Numbered from the stretch's first letter, positions 17,233-25,662 are shown. The stretch is DNA of 64,000 bases from Peiella sedimenti (GCF_030504955.1 NZ_JAUKTR010000001.1:1-64000), one strand, 5' to 3'. A program made the numbers and translations. Notes: generated by a model not told the origin, from the sequence alone.

Positions 17233-18291
17233 ATGACCGCACCCGTACCCCCCAACTCCAAGGCCCAGCTGCTGCAGACCACGGTCGAGCACGTGGACAT
17301 CACGTCCTTCGACGCCCGGCCGATCATCGACAACATGCGCAAGATGTCCTTCTCGAGCCGCGACACCGCGCGCGCGTCGGACATCTTCAACATGGCCATT
17401 GAGGATTCGGACTGCTCGCCCTGGCTGATCCTGGCCGGATCCACCTCGGCCGGCGGCTGCATGCACGTGTACCGCGACATGGTGAAGTACGGCATGATCG
17501 ACGCCGTGGTCGCCACCGGCGCCTCCATTGTCGACATGGATTTCTTCGAGGCCCTGGGCTTCAAGCACTACCAGGCGTCCGGCCCGGTCGACGACAACGT
17601 GCTGCGCGACCACTACATCGACCGCATCTACGACACCTACATCGACGAGGAAGAGCTCCAGGCCTGCGACCACACCATCTTGGAGATCGCCAACCGGCTG
17701 CAGCCGCGCGGCTATTCCAGCCGTGAGTTCATCTGGGAGATGGGCAAGTGGCTGTCGGAGGGGAATGCGAAGAAGGAAGGCAGCCTGATCCAGACTGCCT
17801 ATGAGATGGGCGTGCCGATCTTCTGCCCGGCCTTCGTCGACAGCTCGGCCGGCTTCGGCCTGGTCAAGCATCAGAAGGAGCGGGCCGCCGCGGGCCAGCC
17901 CTACATGATGCTGGACGCTATCGCTGACTTCCGCGAACTGACCGACATCAAGATCGCGGCGGGCACCACCGGCCTGTTCATGGTCGGCGGCGGGGTGCCG
18001 AAGAACTTCGCCCAGGACACGGTGGTCTGCGCCGAGATCCTCGGCGTCGAGGCCGAGATGCACAAGTACGCCGTGCAGATCACGGTCGCCGACGTGCGCG
18101 ACGGCGCCTGCTCGTCCTCGACGCTGCAGGAGGCGGCCAGCTGGGGCAAGGTGTCGACCACCTATGAGCAGATGGTCTTCGCCGAGGCGACGACGGTCGT
18201 TCCGCTGATCGGCTCGGACGCCTATCACCGCCGCGGCTGGGAAAAGCGCACCCCGCGCCGCTGGCAGAAGCTGTTCGAGAAGCAGGCTTAA
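17233..18291 (+). CDS. Deoxyhypusine-synthase-like protein (probable homospermidine-forming enzyme)
   Basis: A 352-residue member of the deoxyhypusine synthase family. The NAD-binding core shows LAGSTSAGG, VVATGASIVDMDF, TTGLFMVGGGVPKN and, near the end, EAASWGKVST, where K306 matches the catalytic lysine that forms the enzyme-imine in eukaryotic DHS. Bacteria have no eIF5A, so the family in bacteria is thought to move the aminobutyl group of spermidine to a free polyamine (homospermidine synthesis) rather than to a protein. The EF-P at 1124-1690 is not a DHS substrate. ATG 17233 chosen from the family N-terminus; frame open further upstream. Single-gene unit ended by a terminator. Confidence 0.9.
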   Translation: MTAPVPPNSKAQLLQTTVEHVDITSFDARPIIDNMRKMSFSSRDTARASDIFNMAIEDSDCSPWLILAGSTSAGGCMHVYRDMVKYGMIDAVVATGASIVDMDFFEALGFKHYQASGPVDDNVLRDHYIDRIYDTYIDEEELQACDHTILEIANRLQPRGYSSREFIWEMGKWLSEGNAKKEGSLIQTAYEMGVPIFCPAFVDSSAGFGLVKHQKERAAAGQPYMMLDAIADFRELTDIKIAAGTTGLFMVGGGVPKNFAQDTVVCAEILGVEAEMHKYAVQITVADVRDGACSSSTLQEAASWGKVSTTYEQMVFAEATTVVPLIGSDAYHRRGWEKRTPRRWQKLFEKQA

Positions 18292-18331
18292 TCGCCGCCC
18301 TCAAGCAGCAAGGCTCAGCGAGCCCATTAGA

Positions 18332-18362
18332 AAAGGGCGGGGAGCGATCCCCGCCCTTTGCA
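18332..18362. terminator. Bidirectional intrinsic terminator
   Basis: AAAAGGGCGGGG-AGCGA-TCCCCGCCCTTTG forms a near-perfect 10-bp GC stem flanked by A- and T-rich arms. It sits between the convergent ends of the deoxyhypusine-synthase-like gene and the BA14K-like gene, so it can serve both. Confidence 0.75.
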
Positions 18363-18370
18363 CGTCGGCC

Positions 18371-18943
18371 TCAGTACATCCGGCAATAGTACCGGTACCC
18401 GTCGTGGGCCTGGTAGGTGCCGCTGTACGGATCGAACGAGCGATAGCGGCTGGCGCACCAGCGGCGCCATTCGGCGTCGTTGCGGTACCGGTCATAATAG
18501 GCCCGGTCGTCGTAGCTGCCGCGGATGTCGACGCCCAGCGCCTGACCGAGGATGGTGGCCAGCACGCCTAGCTCTGACGTTCCCGAGCCGTAATAGGGGT
18601 CCGTCCGTCCATAGTAACGGCCGCTCGAATAGGGGTAGCTGCTGCTGTAGCCGCCGTAGTTGTAGCCGCCATAGCTGTAGGGGTTGTAGCCGTACGAGCC
18701 GTAGCCGTACTGGCCCCTGTAAGGATCGCCGCGATAGTCGGGCGTGCCGTCATACGGCCGATGGCCGTACCGCTCCTGATAGCTCAGGCGTGACCAGCAG
18801 CGGTTGCGGTCCTCGTTGCGGTAGCAGTAGGCCGTCCAGTTGCGGCCGTAGCTGGTCTGGGCCTCGGCGGGGGCCGGGGCCATGGCCGCGGCGCTGAGCG
18901 CGAGGCCGGCCGTGGCGGCGCATGTGATCAGGACGTTTTTCAT
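18371..18943 (-). CDS. BA14K-like exported protein, Tyr/Gly-rich
   Basis: A 190-residue secreted protein. A signal peptide (ending PAEAQ) is followed by a Cys-containing segment, a low-complexity Tyr/Gly/Ser repeat region (about residues 70-125, units such as YGYGSYGYN and YGGYNYGG), a hydrophobic stretch LGVLATILGQALG, and a C-terminal WRRWCASRYRSFDPYSGTY...YYC block. The last block is the BA14K family signature, first described as a lectin-like immunoreactive protein in Brucella. Role here is unknown, probably envelope. A candidate EcfG (general-stress sigma) promoter lies about 45 bp upstream. Confidence 0.8.
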   Translation of the reverse strand: MKNVLITCAATAGLALSAAAMAPAPAEAQTSYGRNWTAYCYRNEDRNRCWSRLSYQERYGHRPYDGTPDYRGDPYRGQYGYGSYGYNPYSYGGYNYGGYSSSYPYSSGRYYGRTDPYYGSGTSELGVLATILGQALGVDIRGSYDDRAYYDRYRNDAEWRRWCASRYRSFDPYSGTYQAHDGYRYYCRMY

Positions 18944-18986
18944 GTGGAACCTCCGTTAAGCGTCCGGTTCCCCCTGGACCCGGAAG

Positions 18987-19011
18987 AACGCCGCTCAGCC
19001 GATGAGGTTCT
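18987..19011 (-). promoter_or_regulatory. Candidate EcfG/SigT stress promoter
   Basis: On the minus strand AGAAC (19011-19007) is followed by exactly 16 nt and CGTT (18990-18987). The alphaproteobacterial general-stress consensus is GGAAC-N16/17-CGTT, so there is one mismatch. The start site would fall near 18980, about 37 nt before the ATG of the BA14K-like gene. Confidence 0.35.
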
Positions 19012-19032
19012 TAATCGTCCCGCTTGAGCGGC

Positions 19033-20838
19033 TTAGGACGCCTCGGCGCGCGCCGCGATCCAGGCGTCCACCCGCTGCTCCAGCAAGGACAGGGGCAGCG
19101 GTCCGTCGACCAGGATCAGGTCGTGGAAGGCCCGCACGTCAAAGCGGTCGCCCAGCCGCTGTTCGGCCCGGGCGCGCAGCTCACGCAGGCGCAGTTCGCC
19201 GATCTTGTAGCCCAGCGCCTGCCCCGGCCAGGAGACGTAGCGCTCCAGCTCGGTTTCGATGTTGTGCGGGGCCAGCGCCGAATTGTCCCGGAAACAGGCG
19301 CGGGCCTGCTCCAGGTCCCAGCCCAGCCAGTGGATGCCGGTGTCCGCCACCAGGCGGCAGGCGCGCCACATCTCGTAGCTGAGCTTGCCGAAGCGCTCGT
19401 AGGGATCGCGGTAGAAGCCCATCTCGACGCCCAGCCACTCGGAATACAGGCCCCAGCCTTCGGTGTAGGCCGTCACGTTGGCGTTGCGCCGGAAGAAGGG
19501 CTGCTCGCCCGCTTCCTGTTGCAGGGCGATCTGCAGGTGGTGGCCGGGCACGGCCTCATGCAGGGTCAGGGCCGGCAGCTCGTACAGGGGCCGCTGGTCC
19601 AGCCGCGAGGTGTTGACCATGTAGCCGCCGGCGCGGCCCTGGGCCATGCTGCCGGGAAAGTAGCGGCCGGTGGTGTAGTTGGCCTCGATCTCGGCGGGCA
19701 CGGGCCTGACGCCATAGGGCAGGCGCGGCAGCGTCCCGAACAGGGCCGGCAGGCCGTCGTCGGCGCGCTTGGCCATCTCGCTGGCCTTCTCGAGCAGGTC
19801 TTCGTGCGTCTGGGCGTAGAAGCGCGGGTCGGTACGCAGGAAGGTCAGGAACTCGGCGAAGGTCCCGGTGAAGCCCGTCTCGCGGATCTGGACCTCCATT
19901 TCGGCGCGGATGCGGGCCACCTCGTCGAGGCCGATCTGATGGATCTGGTCCGGCGTCAGGTCCGTGGTGGTGTAGCCCCGGGCCAGCCAGGCGTAGAGTT
20001 CGCGCCCTCCTGGCCGGTCCCCGACGCCCAGAGTCTGCGGCGCGGCGGGGCGGTATTCGTCCACCACATAGTCCAGCCATTGCTGGCGGGCCTGGCGGAT
20101 GGGGCCCGAGACCAGCGCCTCGGCTTCGGCGCGCAGGGCCGCCTGGCGATCAGCGGGGATCGAGGCGGGCAGGCTCCGCAGGGGCGCCATCAGGGGATCG
20201 TCCGCGATCGGGGTGGCCAGCACCGCCCGCGACAGTTCGATGAAGCGGTCGGTGATCAGGGCGGACTGCATCAGTCCCGTTTCGTGGCCCCTCCGGACGT
20301 TGGCCAGGCGCTGGGCGTAGTAGTCGGGCGCGGCCCTTAGGCGCTGAAGGTACCACTCGGCTTCCTGCGCGTTGGTGATGCGCGAGCTTTGCGCCACATA
20401 GGCCAGGTACTGGTCCGGTCCGCCCTCGGAATCGAAGCCGAGGCGGCTGGCGTCCAGCGCGACGCCCTCAAGGCTGTTGGACAGGCTCCAGACCAGGAAG
20501 GCGTGGTTGAGGCGCTCCTGCTCATTCAGGCCGGCCGCCTCGATGGCCTGCACCCGGTCGAGGAACTGCTGCATCACCGGTGCAGTGGCCAGCTCATGTT
20601 CGCGCGACGGGTCCGGCAGGCGCGCCTGGGCCTCGTCATCGCCTTCCTCTCCGGCCGACAGCGGATCCTCCTGCTGCAGCCAGGCGTCGTACTCTCGGAT
20701 CAGGTCGGCCAGGCGCGCCGAGGCTTCGGAAGGCGCCGCCGCCTGCGCCTCATCCTGGGCTCGGGCCTCACTTGCGAGAGGGGCGCCGAGGGCAAGGCCC
20801 AGGATCAGGCCGGACGTCACGAGGCGGATGCGGGTCAT
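19033..20838 (-). CDS. DUF885 family exported protein (putative metallopeptidase)
   Basis: A 601-residue DUF885 protein with a signal peptide (MTRIRLVTSGLILGLALGAPLASEARA). The family's HEAVPGHH motif is intact (H427, E428, H433, H434), with the second conserved block TEGWGLYSEWLG downstream; together they form the expected zinc site of a M3/M32-like fold. Probably a periplasmic carboxypeptidase or oligopeptidase. Its ATG overlaps the stop of the kefC-like gene by 4 bp, so it is the third gene of kefF-kefC-DUF885, an unusual partner for a potassium-efflux system. Confidence 0.9.
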   Translation of the reverse strand: MTRIRLVTSGLILGLALGAPLASEARAQDEAQAAAPSEASARLADLIREYDAWLQQEDPLSAGEEGDDEAQARLPDPSREHELATAPVMQQFLDRVQAIEAAGLNEQERLNHAFLVWSLSNSLEGVALDASRLGFDSEGGPDQYLAYVAQSSRITNAQEAEWYLQRLRAAPDYYAQRLANVRRGHETGLMQSALITDRFIELSRAVLATPIADDPLMAPLRSLPASIPADRQAALRAEAEALVSGPIRQARQQWLDYVVDEYRPAAPQTLGVGDRPGGRELYAWLARGYTTTDLTPDQIHQIGLDEVARIRAEMEVQIRETGFTGTFAEFLTFLRTDPRFYAQTHEDLLEKASEMAKRADDGLPALFGTLPRLPYGVRPVPAEIEANYTTGRYFPGSMAQGRAGGYMVNTSRLDQRPLYELPALTLHEAVPGHHLQIALQQEAGEQPFFRRNANVTAYTEGWGLYSEWLGVEMGFYRDPYERFGKLSYEMWRACRLVADTGIHWLGWDLEQARACFRDNSALAPHNIETELERYVSWPGQALGYKIGELRLRELRARAEQRLGDRFDVRAFHDLILVDGPLPLSLLEQRVDAWIAARAEAS

Positions 20839-22688
20839 AGGGGTCTCCGGTCGGAATCGTCATCGGCGCCCAGGACGTGGGCATGGGTCTGCAGCTGCAG
20901 ATCGGCGCGCAGCAGGTCCTCCATGCGCGGACTGCTCTCGCGTGCGGCGACCACGAAGCGCTCGTCGTCGTCCCACAATTCGCGCAGCTCCTCGAACATG
21001 CGCTCGTCATAGCGGCGGAACAGGCGGGCGGCCCGTTCGGCCCGGTAGGCGCGCCAGCCCAGCGCCTTCAGCGCCTCGGCGCCCATGGCCAGTCCGCCCT
21101 CGAAGGTCTCGCGCTCGATGACGTGGGCGCCCTTGGCCAGCAGCTCGTAGGCGTGGCGGCGGTCGAAGGCGCGGGCAAGGACCTCGAGGTTTGGGAACAT
21201 TTCCCGCGCGGTCTCGACGATCTGCAGGGCCTTCTCCTTGTCATCGATGGCGATGACCAGAATGCGGGCCTGGGCGGCGCCGGCGGCGCGCAGTAGATCA
21301 GGGCGGGCGGCGTCGCCGTAATAGGTGCGGCGGCCGAACCGCTTCAGAAGGGCGATCTGTTCGACCGACACGTCCAGGGTCGAGACCTTGAGGCCGTGCG
21401 CCATGAGCAGGCGCGTGACCACCTGGCCGAAGCGGCCGTAGCCGGCCACGATGGCGTCCGGCGCTTCATGCTCGAAGGCGTTGTCCTCCGGCGCCTGGGT
21501 CTCCACGCGCGGACGGCTCAGCCTCTGCCAGGCCGACAGAAGCAGGGGCGTGGCCGCCATCGACAGGGCGACGACCGCCGTCAGCGTCCCGGCCAGCGCA
21601 CCATCGATCAGCGCCGCGGCGATGGCCGCCGTCAGCAGGACGAAGACGAACTCCCCGCCCTGGGCCAGGGCGACGGCGCTGGTGGCGGCGTCGCGGGTCG
21701 GCAACCTGAAGAGCTTGGCGGCGGCGAAGGCGCCCGCGAACTTCAGCGCCATCAGACCCGCCGTCAGGCCGAAGATCACGGCGGGCTGGGACGCCACGAG
21801 CGGCAGGTTCACACCCGCCCCTACGGCTATGAAGAAGACGCCCATCAGCAGCCCGCGGAACGGCTCTATGTCCGTCTCCAGCTCGCGGCGGAACTCGCTC
21901 TCGGACAGGACGACGCCCGCCAGGAAGGCGCCCAGCGCCGCCGACAGGCCCACCGCCTGCATCAGCAGGGCGGCGCCGACCACGATCAGGAGGGCGAAGG
22001 CGGTGAAGGCCTCGCGCAGCTCGGCGCGGGCGATGATCCGGAACACCGGCGGGGTCAGGAACAGTCCGGCCGCCACCACGGCCGCGACCGCGCCCAGCCC
22101 GCCCAGCGCCTGAATCCAGCCGGGCTGGTGCGCCAGCAGGCTGGCGGCGTGGCCGCCCGCCTCGGCGCCATGACCGTCGCCCAGCAGGGGCAGGACCGCC
22201 AGCAGCGGGATCACCGCCAGGTCCTGGAACAGCAGGGTGCCGAACGCCGACGCGCCGACGGTGCCGCGCCGCAGGCCGCGCTCCTCGAGCAGTTGCAGGA
22301 CGAGCGCCGTCGAGGACAGGGCCAGGATGAAGCCCGCCACCCCGGCCGTGCGAGGCTCAAGGCCCAGGGCCAGCCCCGCCAGGGTCAGCAGCACGCCGGT
22401 GATCGCCACCTGGGCCAGGCCGACGCCGAAGATGGCCCCCTTCATCCGCCAAAGGAGGGCCGGCTGCATCTCCAGCCCGATGATGAACAGCAGGATGACG
22501 ACGCCGAACTCGGCGGCGTGGCCCACGTCCTCCACATCGCCCGCCAGGCCCAGGACGAACGGCCCGATCAGAACGCCGGCGATCAGATACCCCAGGATCG
22601 AGCCCAGCCCGGCGCGTTTGGCCAGGGGCGCGGCCAGGGCCGCCGCCGCGAGGTAGACGAGGATCTGGGCCAGCAGGCTCGCGCTCAT
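20835..22688 (-). CDS. Monovalent cation:proton antiporter-2 (KefB/KefC-like)
   Basis: A 617-residue CPA2 transporter. The N-terminal 380 residues form about 12 membrane helices typical of Na+/H+ exchanger-fold proteins (for example GSILGYLIAGVLIGP). A cytosolic TrkA-N/RCK domain follows, with the nucleotide-binding loop VAGYGRFGQVVTRLL. In KefC this domain senses glutathione adducts and gates K+ efflux. Start at 22688 overlaps the stop of the kefF-like gene (ATGA). The two-gene arrangement matches kefF-kefC of enterics; glutathione gating is inferred, not visible. Confidence 0.9.
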   Translation of the reverse strand: MSASLLAQILVYLAAAALAAPLAKRAGLGSILGYLIAGVLIGPFVLGLAGDVEDVGHAAEFGVVILLFIIGLEMQPALLWRMKGAIFGVGLAQVAITGVLLTLAGLALGLEPRTAGVAGFILALSSTALVLQLLEERGLRRGTVGASAFGTLLFQDLAVIPLLAVLPLLGDGHGAEAGGHAASLLAHQPGWIQALGGLGAVAAVVAAGLFLTPPVFRIIARAELREAFTAFALLIVVGAALLMQAVGLSAALGAFLAGVVLSESEFRRELETDIEPFRGLLMGVFFIAVGAGVNLPLVASQPAVIFGLTAGLMALKFAGAFAAAKLFRLPTRDAATSAVALAQGGEFVFVLLTAAIAAALIDGALAGTLTAVVALSMAATPLLLSAWQRLSRPRVETQAPEDNAFEHEAPDAIVAGYGRFGQVVTRLLMAHGLKVSTLDVSVEQIALLKRFGRRTYYGDAARPDLLRAAGAAQARILVIAIDDKEKALQIVETAREMFPNLEVLARAFDRRHAYELLAKGAHVIERETFEGGLAMGAEALKALGWRAYRAERAARLFRRYDERMFEELRELWDDDERFVVAARESSPRMEDLLRADLQLQTHAHVLGADDDSDRRPL

Positions 22689-23224
22689 CGTCCCAGGCCC
22701 CCCAACCAGTCCGAATAGGCCGCCGCGGCGCGCTTGAGCGCGGCCTGATCCGTCAGGTCGGCGTCGCGCACGATGAAGGGCTCGGCCCAGCGCATGCCGC
22801 AAAGTCGAGCGGTCAGTTCGAGCGGGCGTAGAAGAAGGCCGACGTCCTTGGCGGTCAGCCCCTCAGTCTGCCGCGCCAGCGCGCCGCCGCCCGTCGAGAC
22901 GGCGCAGCCCAGCGTCTTGCAGCGCAGCCGCTCCCCTTTGTCGCCATAGGCGAAGCCGTGCGTCAGCACGACGTCCAGCCATTCCTTCAGAAGGGCCGGG
23001 GCGGCGTACCAGTAGAAGGGAAACTGCAGGACCAGATGATCGTAGCCGGCCAGGTCGGCCTGCTCTGCCGGCGCATCGACGGCGAAGTCTGGGTAGGTCT
23101 CATAGAGGTCGCGCACCGCGACGCCGGGCGTCGCCTCAGCGGCCGCCGCCAGCGGTGGATGGATGCGAGCCTGCTCCAGCGCCGGATGGGCCAGGATCAC
23201 CAGTGTGCGCGCCGTCCCGTCCAT
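22685..23224 (-). CDS. NAD(P)H quinone oxidoreductase, KefF-like ancillary subunit
   Basis: A 179-residue flavodoxin-fold protein of the NQO1/KefF/MdaB family. It shows LVILAHPALEQARIHPPL (phosphate loop), QFPFYWYAAPALLKEWLDVVL (signature) and VSTGG. It binds FMN/FAD and reduces quinones or electrophiles. Placed directly upstream of, and overlapping, a KefC-type antiporter, it is most likely the ancillary subunit that activates the transporter during electrophile stress. First gene of the operon; no promoter motif was identified. Confidence 0.88.
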   Translation of the reverse strand: MDGTARTLVILAHPALEQARIHPPLAAAAEATPGVAVRDLYETYPDFAVDAPAEQADLAGYDHLVLQFPFYWYAAPALLKEWLDVVLTHGFAYGDKGERLRCKTLGCAVSTGGGALARQTEGLTAKDVGLLLRPLELTARLCGMRWAEPFIVRDADLTDQAALKRAAAAYSDWLGGLGR

Positions 23225-23288
23225 CCGCCCTCCCGTGGGGCCAATCTAGGGAGGGCGGGGGCGGCCCGGCAAGGGCCGCTTCGGGCCC

Positions 23289-23831
23289 TTAGGCCTCGGC
23301 GGCCTTGGCGCGGTGGGCTTCCATGCCGGTGCGGATCAGTTCGGCGGCCTCCGCGGCGTCGGCCCAGCGGTGCACCTTCACCGACTTGCCCTTCTCCAGA
23401 TCCTTGTAGCGGGTGAAGAAGTGCTCGATCTGCTCCAGCAGGATGCTGGGCAGCTGCCGGTAGCTGGCGATGTCCGAATAGAACGGGTTCAGCTTGTCGA
23501 CCGGGACGGCCAGGATCTTTTCGTCGCCGCCGGCCTCGTCCGTCATCATCAAAGCGCCGATCGGGCGCGCGCGGATGATGCAGCCCGGCACCACGGGCGT
23601 CGGGTTGATGACCAGCACGTCGCAGGGGTCGCCGTCATCAGCCAGGGTGTGGGGCACGAAGCCGTAGTTGCCCGGATAGTACATGGCCGTGTGAAGGAAC
23701 CGGTCCACGAACAGGGCGCCGGACGCCTTGTCCATCTCGTACTTCACCGGCAGGCCCCCTTGCGGGATTTCGATGATGACGTTGACGTCCCAAGGGGGGT
23801 TGGGGCCGACGGGCACGGCGTCGATGTTCAT
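23289..23831 (-). CDS. ppa: Inorganic pyrophosphatase
   Basis: A 180-residue family I (soluble, Mg2+) pyrophosphatase. The catalytic signature [10 protein letters not shown] is present, along with [15 protein letters not shown] and [11 protein letters not shown]. It hydrolyses pyrophosphate from nucleic acid and aminoacyl-tRNA synthesis and forms hexamers in bacteria. ATG 23831 gives the standard N-terminus ([13 protein letters not shown]); the open frame upstream has no homology. Monocistronic, convergent with nothing and 64 bp downstream of kefF. Confidence 0.97.
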   Translation of the reverse strand: MNIDAVPVGPNPPWDVNVIIEIPQGGLPVKYEMDKASGALFVDRFLHTAMYYPGNYGFVPHTLADDGDPCDVLVINPTPVVPGCIIRARPIGALMMTDEAGGDEKILAVPVDKLNPFYSDIASYRQLPSILLEQIEHFFTRYKDLEKGKSVKVHRWADAAEAAELIRTGMEAHRAKAAEA

Positions 23832-23936
23832 GGCTTCAAGATCCGGGCAGGCGTGTGGGGAGGGCGCGCCTTTTAGGTCCCAAGCGGGCCGTTCACAAGC
23901 GTCGCCAAAGCTTCGGCGTAGGCCTAGAGTGCGGCC

Positions 23937-24650
23937 ATGGACCTCAGCGGCATGACGGCGATGGATTGGGCGGGCCTTGTGGCCTTCGCCATCGGCTGGC
24001 TGGCCTATGAGCCGGTGCTGAGCGTCGTTACGCGCCAGGGCGGCTCCATCAACGGCCACATGCAGGTGGTGCGCCGCGCCTGGATGGCGGCCATGACCGT
24101 GCGCGAGAACCGTCTGCTGGACAGCCAGTTGATGGGACATTCAATCAACTCGGCCTCCTTCTTCGCCTCGGCCAACCTCCTGCTGATCGCGGCTGTGGGC
24201 GGCTTCCTGATCGGGGGGCGGTCGGTGACGGAGCTGGTGGGCGACGCGCCGGTGGCCGAAGCGCTGCGCAGCCTGGTCGAGGCCAAGCTGGCCCTGGTCA
24301 TCGTCTGCCTGGTCAGGGGTTTCCTCGACTTCACCTGGTCGATCCGCCAGATGAACTACACCCTGGCGCTGATAGGGGCGACGCCTGAAGCGGAGCAGGC
24401 CGAGGCGGCCCGCGCCGCCTTCGCCGAAGCGGCCGAGCGGGTGCTGAACCCGGCCCTGACCGCCTTCAGCCGCGGCGTGCGCGGCTATTACTTCGCGCTT
24501 GCAGCAGCGGCGTGGATGTTCGGCGGTGTGGCGCTGCTGGCGGCGTCCCTGGCCGTGCTGGCGCTGCTGATTTGGCGTCAGGGCTTTTCTGCGGCGGCTC
24601 AGGGCATACGCGGCAGCGCGGTCCATATCGATGGTGCGGCGCACAAATAG
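23937..24650 (+). CDS. DUF599 family membrane protein
   Basis: A 237-residue inner-membrane protein with four predicted helices (about 10-28, 73-95, 115-133 and 185-215) and the DUF599 hallmark region [38 protein letters not shown]. Function is unknown in the whole family. The end of the gene is immediately followed by the promoter of the MmgR-like RNA. Confidence 0.88.
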   Translation: MDLSGMTAMDWAGLVAFAIGWLAYEPVLSVVTRQGGSINGHMQVVRRAWMAAMTVRENRLLDSQLMGHSINSASFFASANLLLIAAVGGFLIGGRSVTELVGDAPVAEALRSLVEAKLALVIVCLVRGFLDFTWSIRQMNYTLALIGATPEAEQAEAARAAFAEAAERVLNPALTAFSRGVRGYYFALAAAAWMFGGVALLAASLAVLALLIWRQGFSAAAQGIRGSAVHIDGAAHK

Positions 24651-24653
24651 GGC

Positions 24654-24681
24654 TTGACGTTTTTGCGCTGCAGCGTAGTCT
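24654..24681 (+). promoter_or_regulatory. Promoter of the small RNA
   Basis: TTGACG at 24654-24659, a 16-nt spacer, and TAGTCT at 24676-24681. The -35 is only one base from the alphaproteobacterial and E. coli consensus. It predicts a transcript start at about 24686-24689, just where the RNA's 5' hairpin begins. Confidence 0.65.
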
Positions 24682-24685
24682 TTAG

Positions 24686-24766
24686 CCACGGCCTAGCGCC
24701 GTGGCCCTCATTGGGCGTTTCCTCCCTATCGACTTTCGCCGCGCCGGTTCCGGCGCGGCTTTTTTA
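24686..24766 (+). ncRNA. MmgR/alpha-r8 family small RNA (Rfam 'suhB' RNA type)
   Basis: About 80 nt with every part of a trans-acting sRNA: a 5' hairpin (GCCACGGC / GCCGTGGC, 24685-24705), a single-stranded centre containing TTTCCTCCCT (24718-24727), and an intrinsic terminator (GCCGCGCC-GGTTCC-GGCGCGGC then six T). That decamer is, from memory, the conserved unpaired core of the MmgR (alpha-r8) family, which controls PHB accumulation in S. meliloti, where the RNA is 77 nt. The flanking N-formylglutamate amidohydrolase and cpdR genes are also neighbours in rhizobia as I recall. The CCUCC core could pair with ribosome-binding sites. A covariance search would settle it. Confidence 0.75.
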
Positions 24767-25591
24767 TGTGCTGAGGTCCAGCATCAGCAGACCCCGGGCG
24801 ACCTGGTGCAGGTCCGAGCGCAGCCGCTCGAACCCGGCGTTTGGCTCCAGGGTGTCCGGATCCAGGTAAAGGCTGCGATCGATCTCGATCTGAAGCGCGT
24901 GCACGCCTTCCCCGGGTCGGCCCCAGGCCTGGGTGGTCCACCCCCCGGCATAGGGGGCGTTCAGCCCCACCTGATAGCCCCGCGCCTGGAACAGCCGCTT
25001 GGCGGAACCGGTCAGCGCGCTGGCGCACGATGCGCCGTGCCGGTCACCCAGGACGATGAGGCGTTGGGCTCTCTGACCCCCGGGGCTCGGCATGGAGTGC
25101 CAGTCGATGACCGCCGCCCAGCCGTGCTCGGCCTGGGCTTCCCTGACCAGTGCGGTCAGGGCGTCGTGATAGGGTCGGTGTACGGCGGCGATGCGGGCTT
25201 CCACCTCGGCCGGCTTCAGCGGCTCGGCGTAGATGTCCTGACCCTCGCCGACGCGGCGGGGCACCACGCCGAACCCCGCCTCGGCCCGAGGCGAACCCGC
25301 GCCCGGAAGCCCTACCAGCGCGGGATCCAGGTCACTCGGACCCCGGTTCACATCCACATAGGCGCGGGCGATCCGGTTCAGGATCAGGGTGGCGCCCAGG
25401 CCTTCCATCCCCGCGATCAGCCGGTCCACCAGCGCGTCCTCAGAGCCGCGCAGGGCCCTGGCGTCCAGCATGCTGACCGCGCGCAGGGCCTCGGGATAGA
25501 TCGTGCCGGCGTGGGGCGAGGCGAAGATGAAGGGCCCGGCCCGACCCGCCGGGCGGCGCACCTCGACCGGCGGCGGCAGATCGGCGATCAT
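24764..25591 (-). CDS. N-formylglutamate amidohydrolase family protein
   Basis: A 275-residue member of the N-formylglutamate amidohydrolase (HutG2-like) family. Metal-site motifs are visible: FASPHAGTIYP, the segment AYVDVNRGPSDLDP and IDWHSMPSPGG, then LQIEIDRSLYLD. The classic reaction releases formate from N-formylglutamate at the end of histidine breakdown, but no hut genes are present here, so the substrate may differ. Its TAA stop (24766-24764) is made from the poly-T tail of the sRNA terminator on the other strand. Divergent from cpdR. Confidence 0.9.
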   Translation of the reverse strand: MIADLPPPVEVRRPAGRAGPFIFASPHAGTIYPEALRAVSMLDARALRGSEDALVDRLIAGMEGLGATLILNRIARAYVDVNRGPSDLDPALVGLPGAGSPRAEAGFGVVPRRVGEGQDIYAEPLKPAEVEARIAAVHRPYHDALTALVREAQAEHGWAAVIDWHSMPSPGGQRAQRLIVLGDRHGASCASALTGSAKRLFQARGYQVGLNAPYAGGWTTQAWGRPGEGVHALQIEIDRSLYLDPDTLEPNAGFERLRSDLHQVARGLLMLDLST

Positions 25592-25662
25592 GGCCGCTCT
25601 TTCACGAGCGGTTTACGCGCGGTCAATAGGGTGCGCTCGTTGACTGCACCCGAGCGGAGCCC

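Noticed and set aside
17233..18291. Functional hypusine pathway acting on the EF-P in this window
   Set aside because: EF-P is the bacterial type with a normal K33 loop; no deoxyhypusine hydroxylase or eIF5A is present. Homospermidine chemistry is the better reading.
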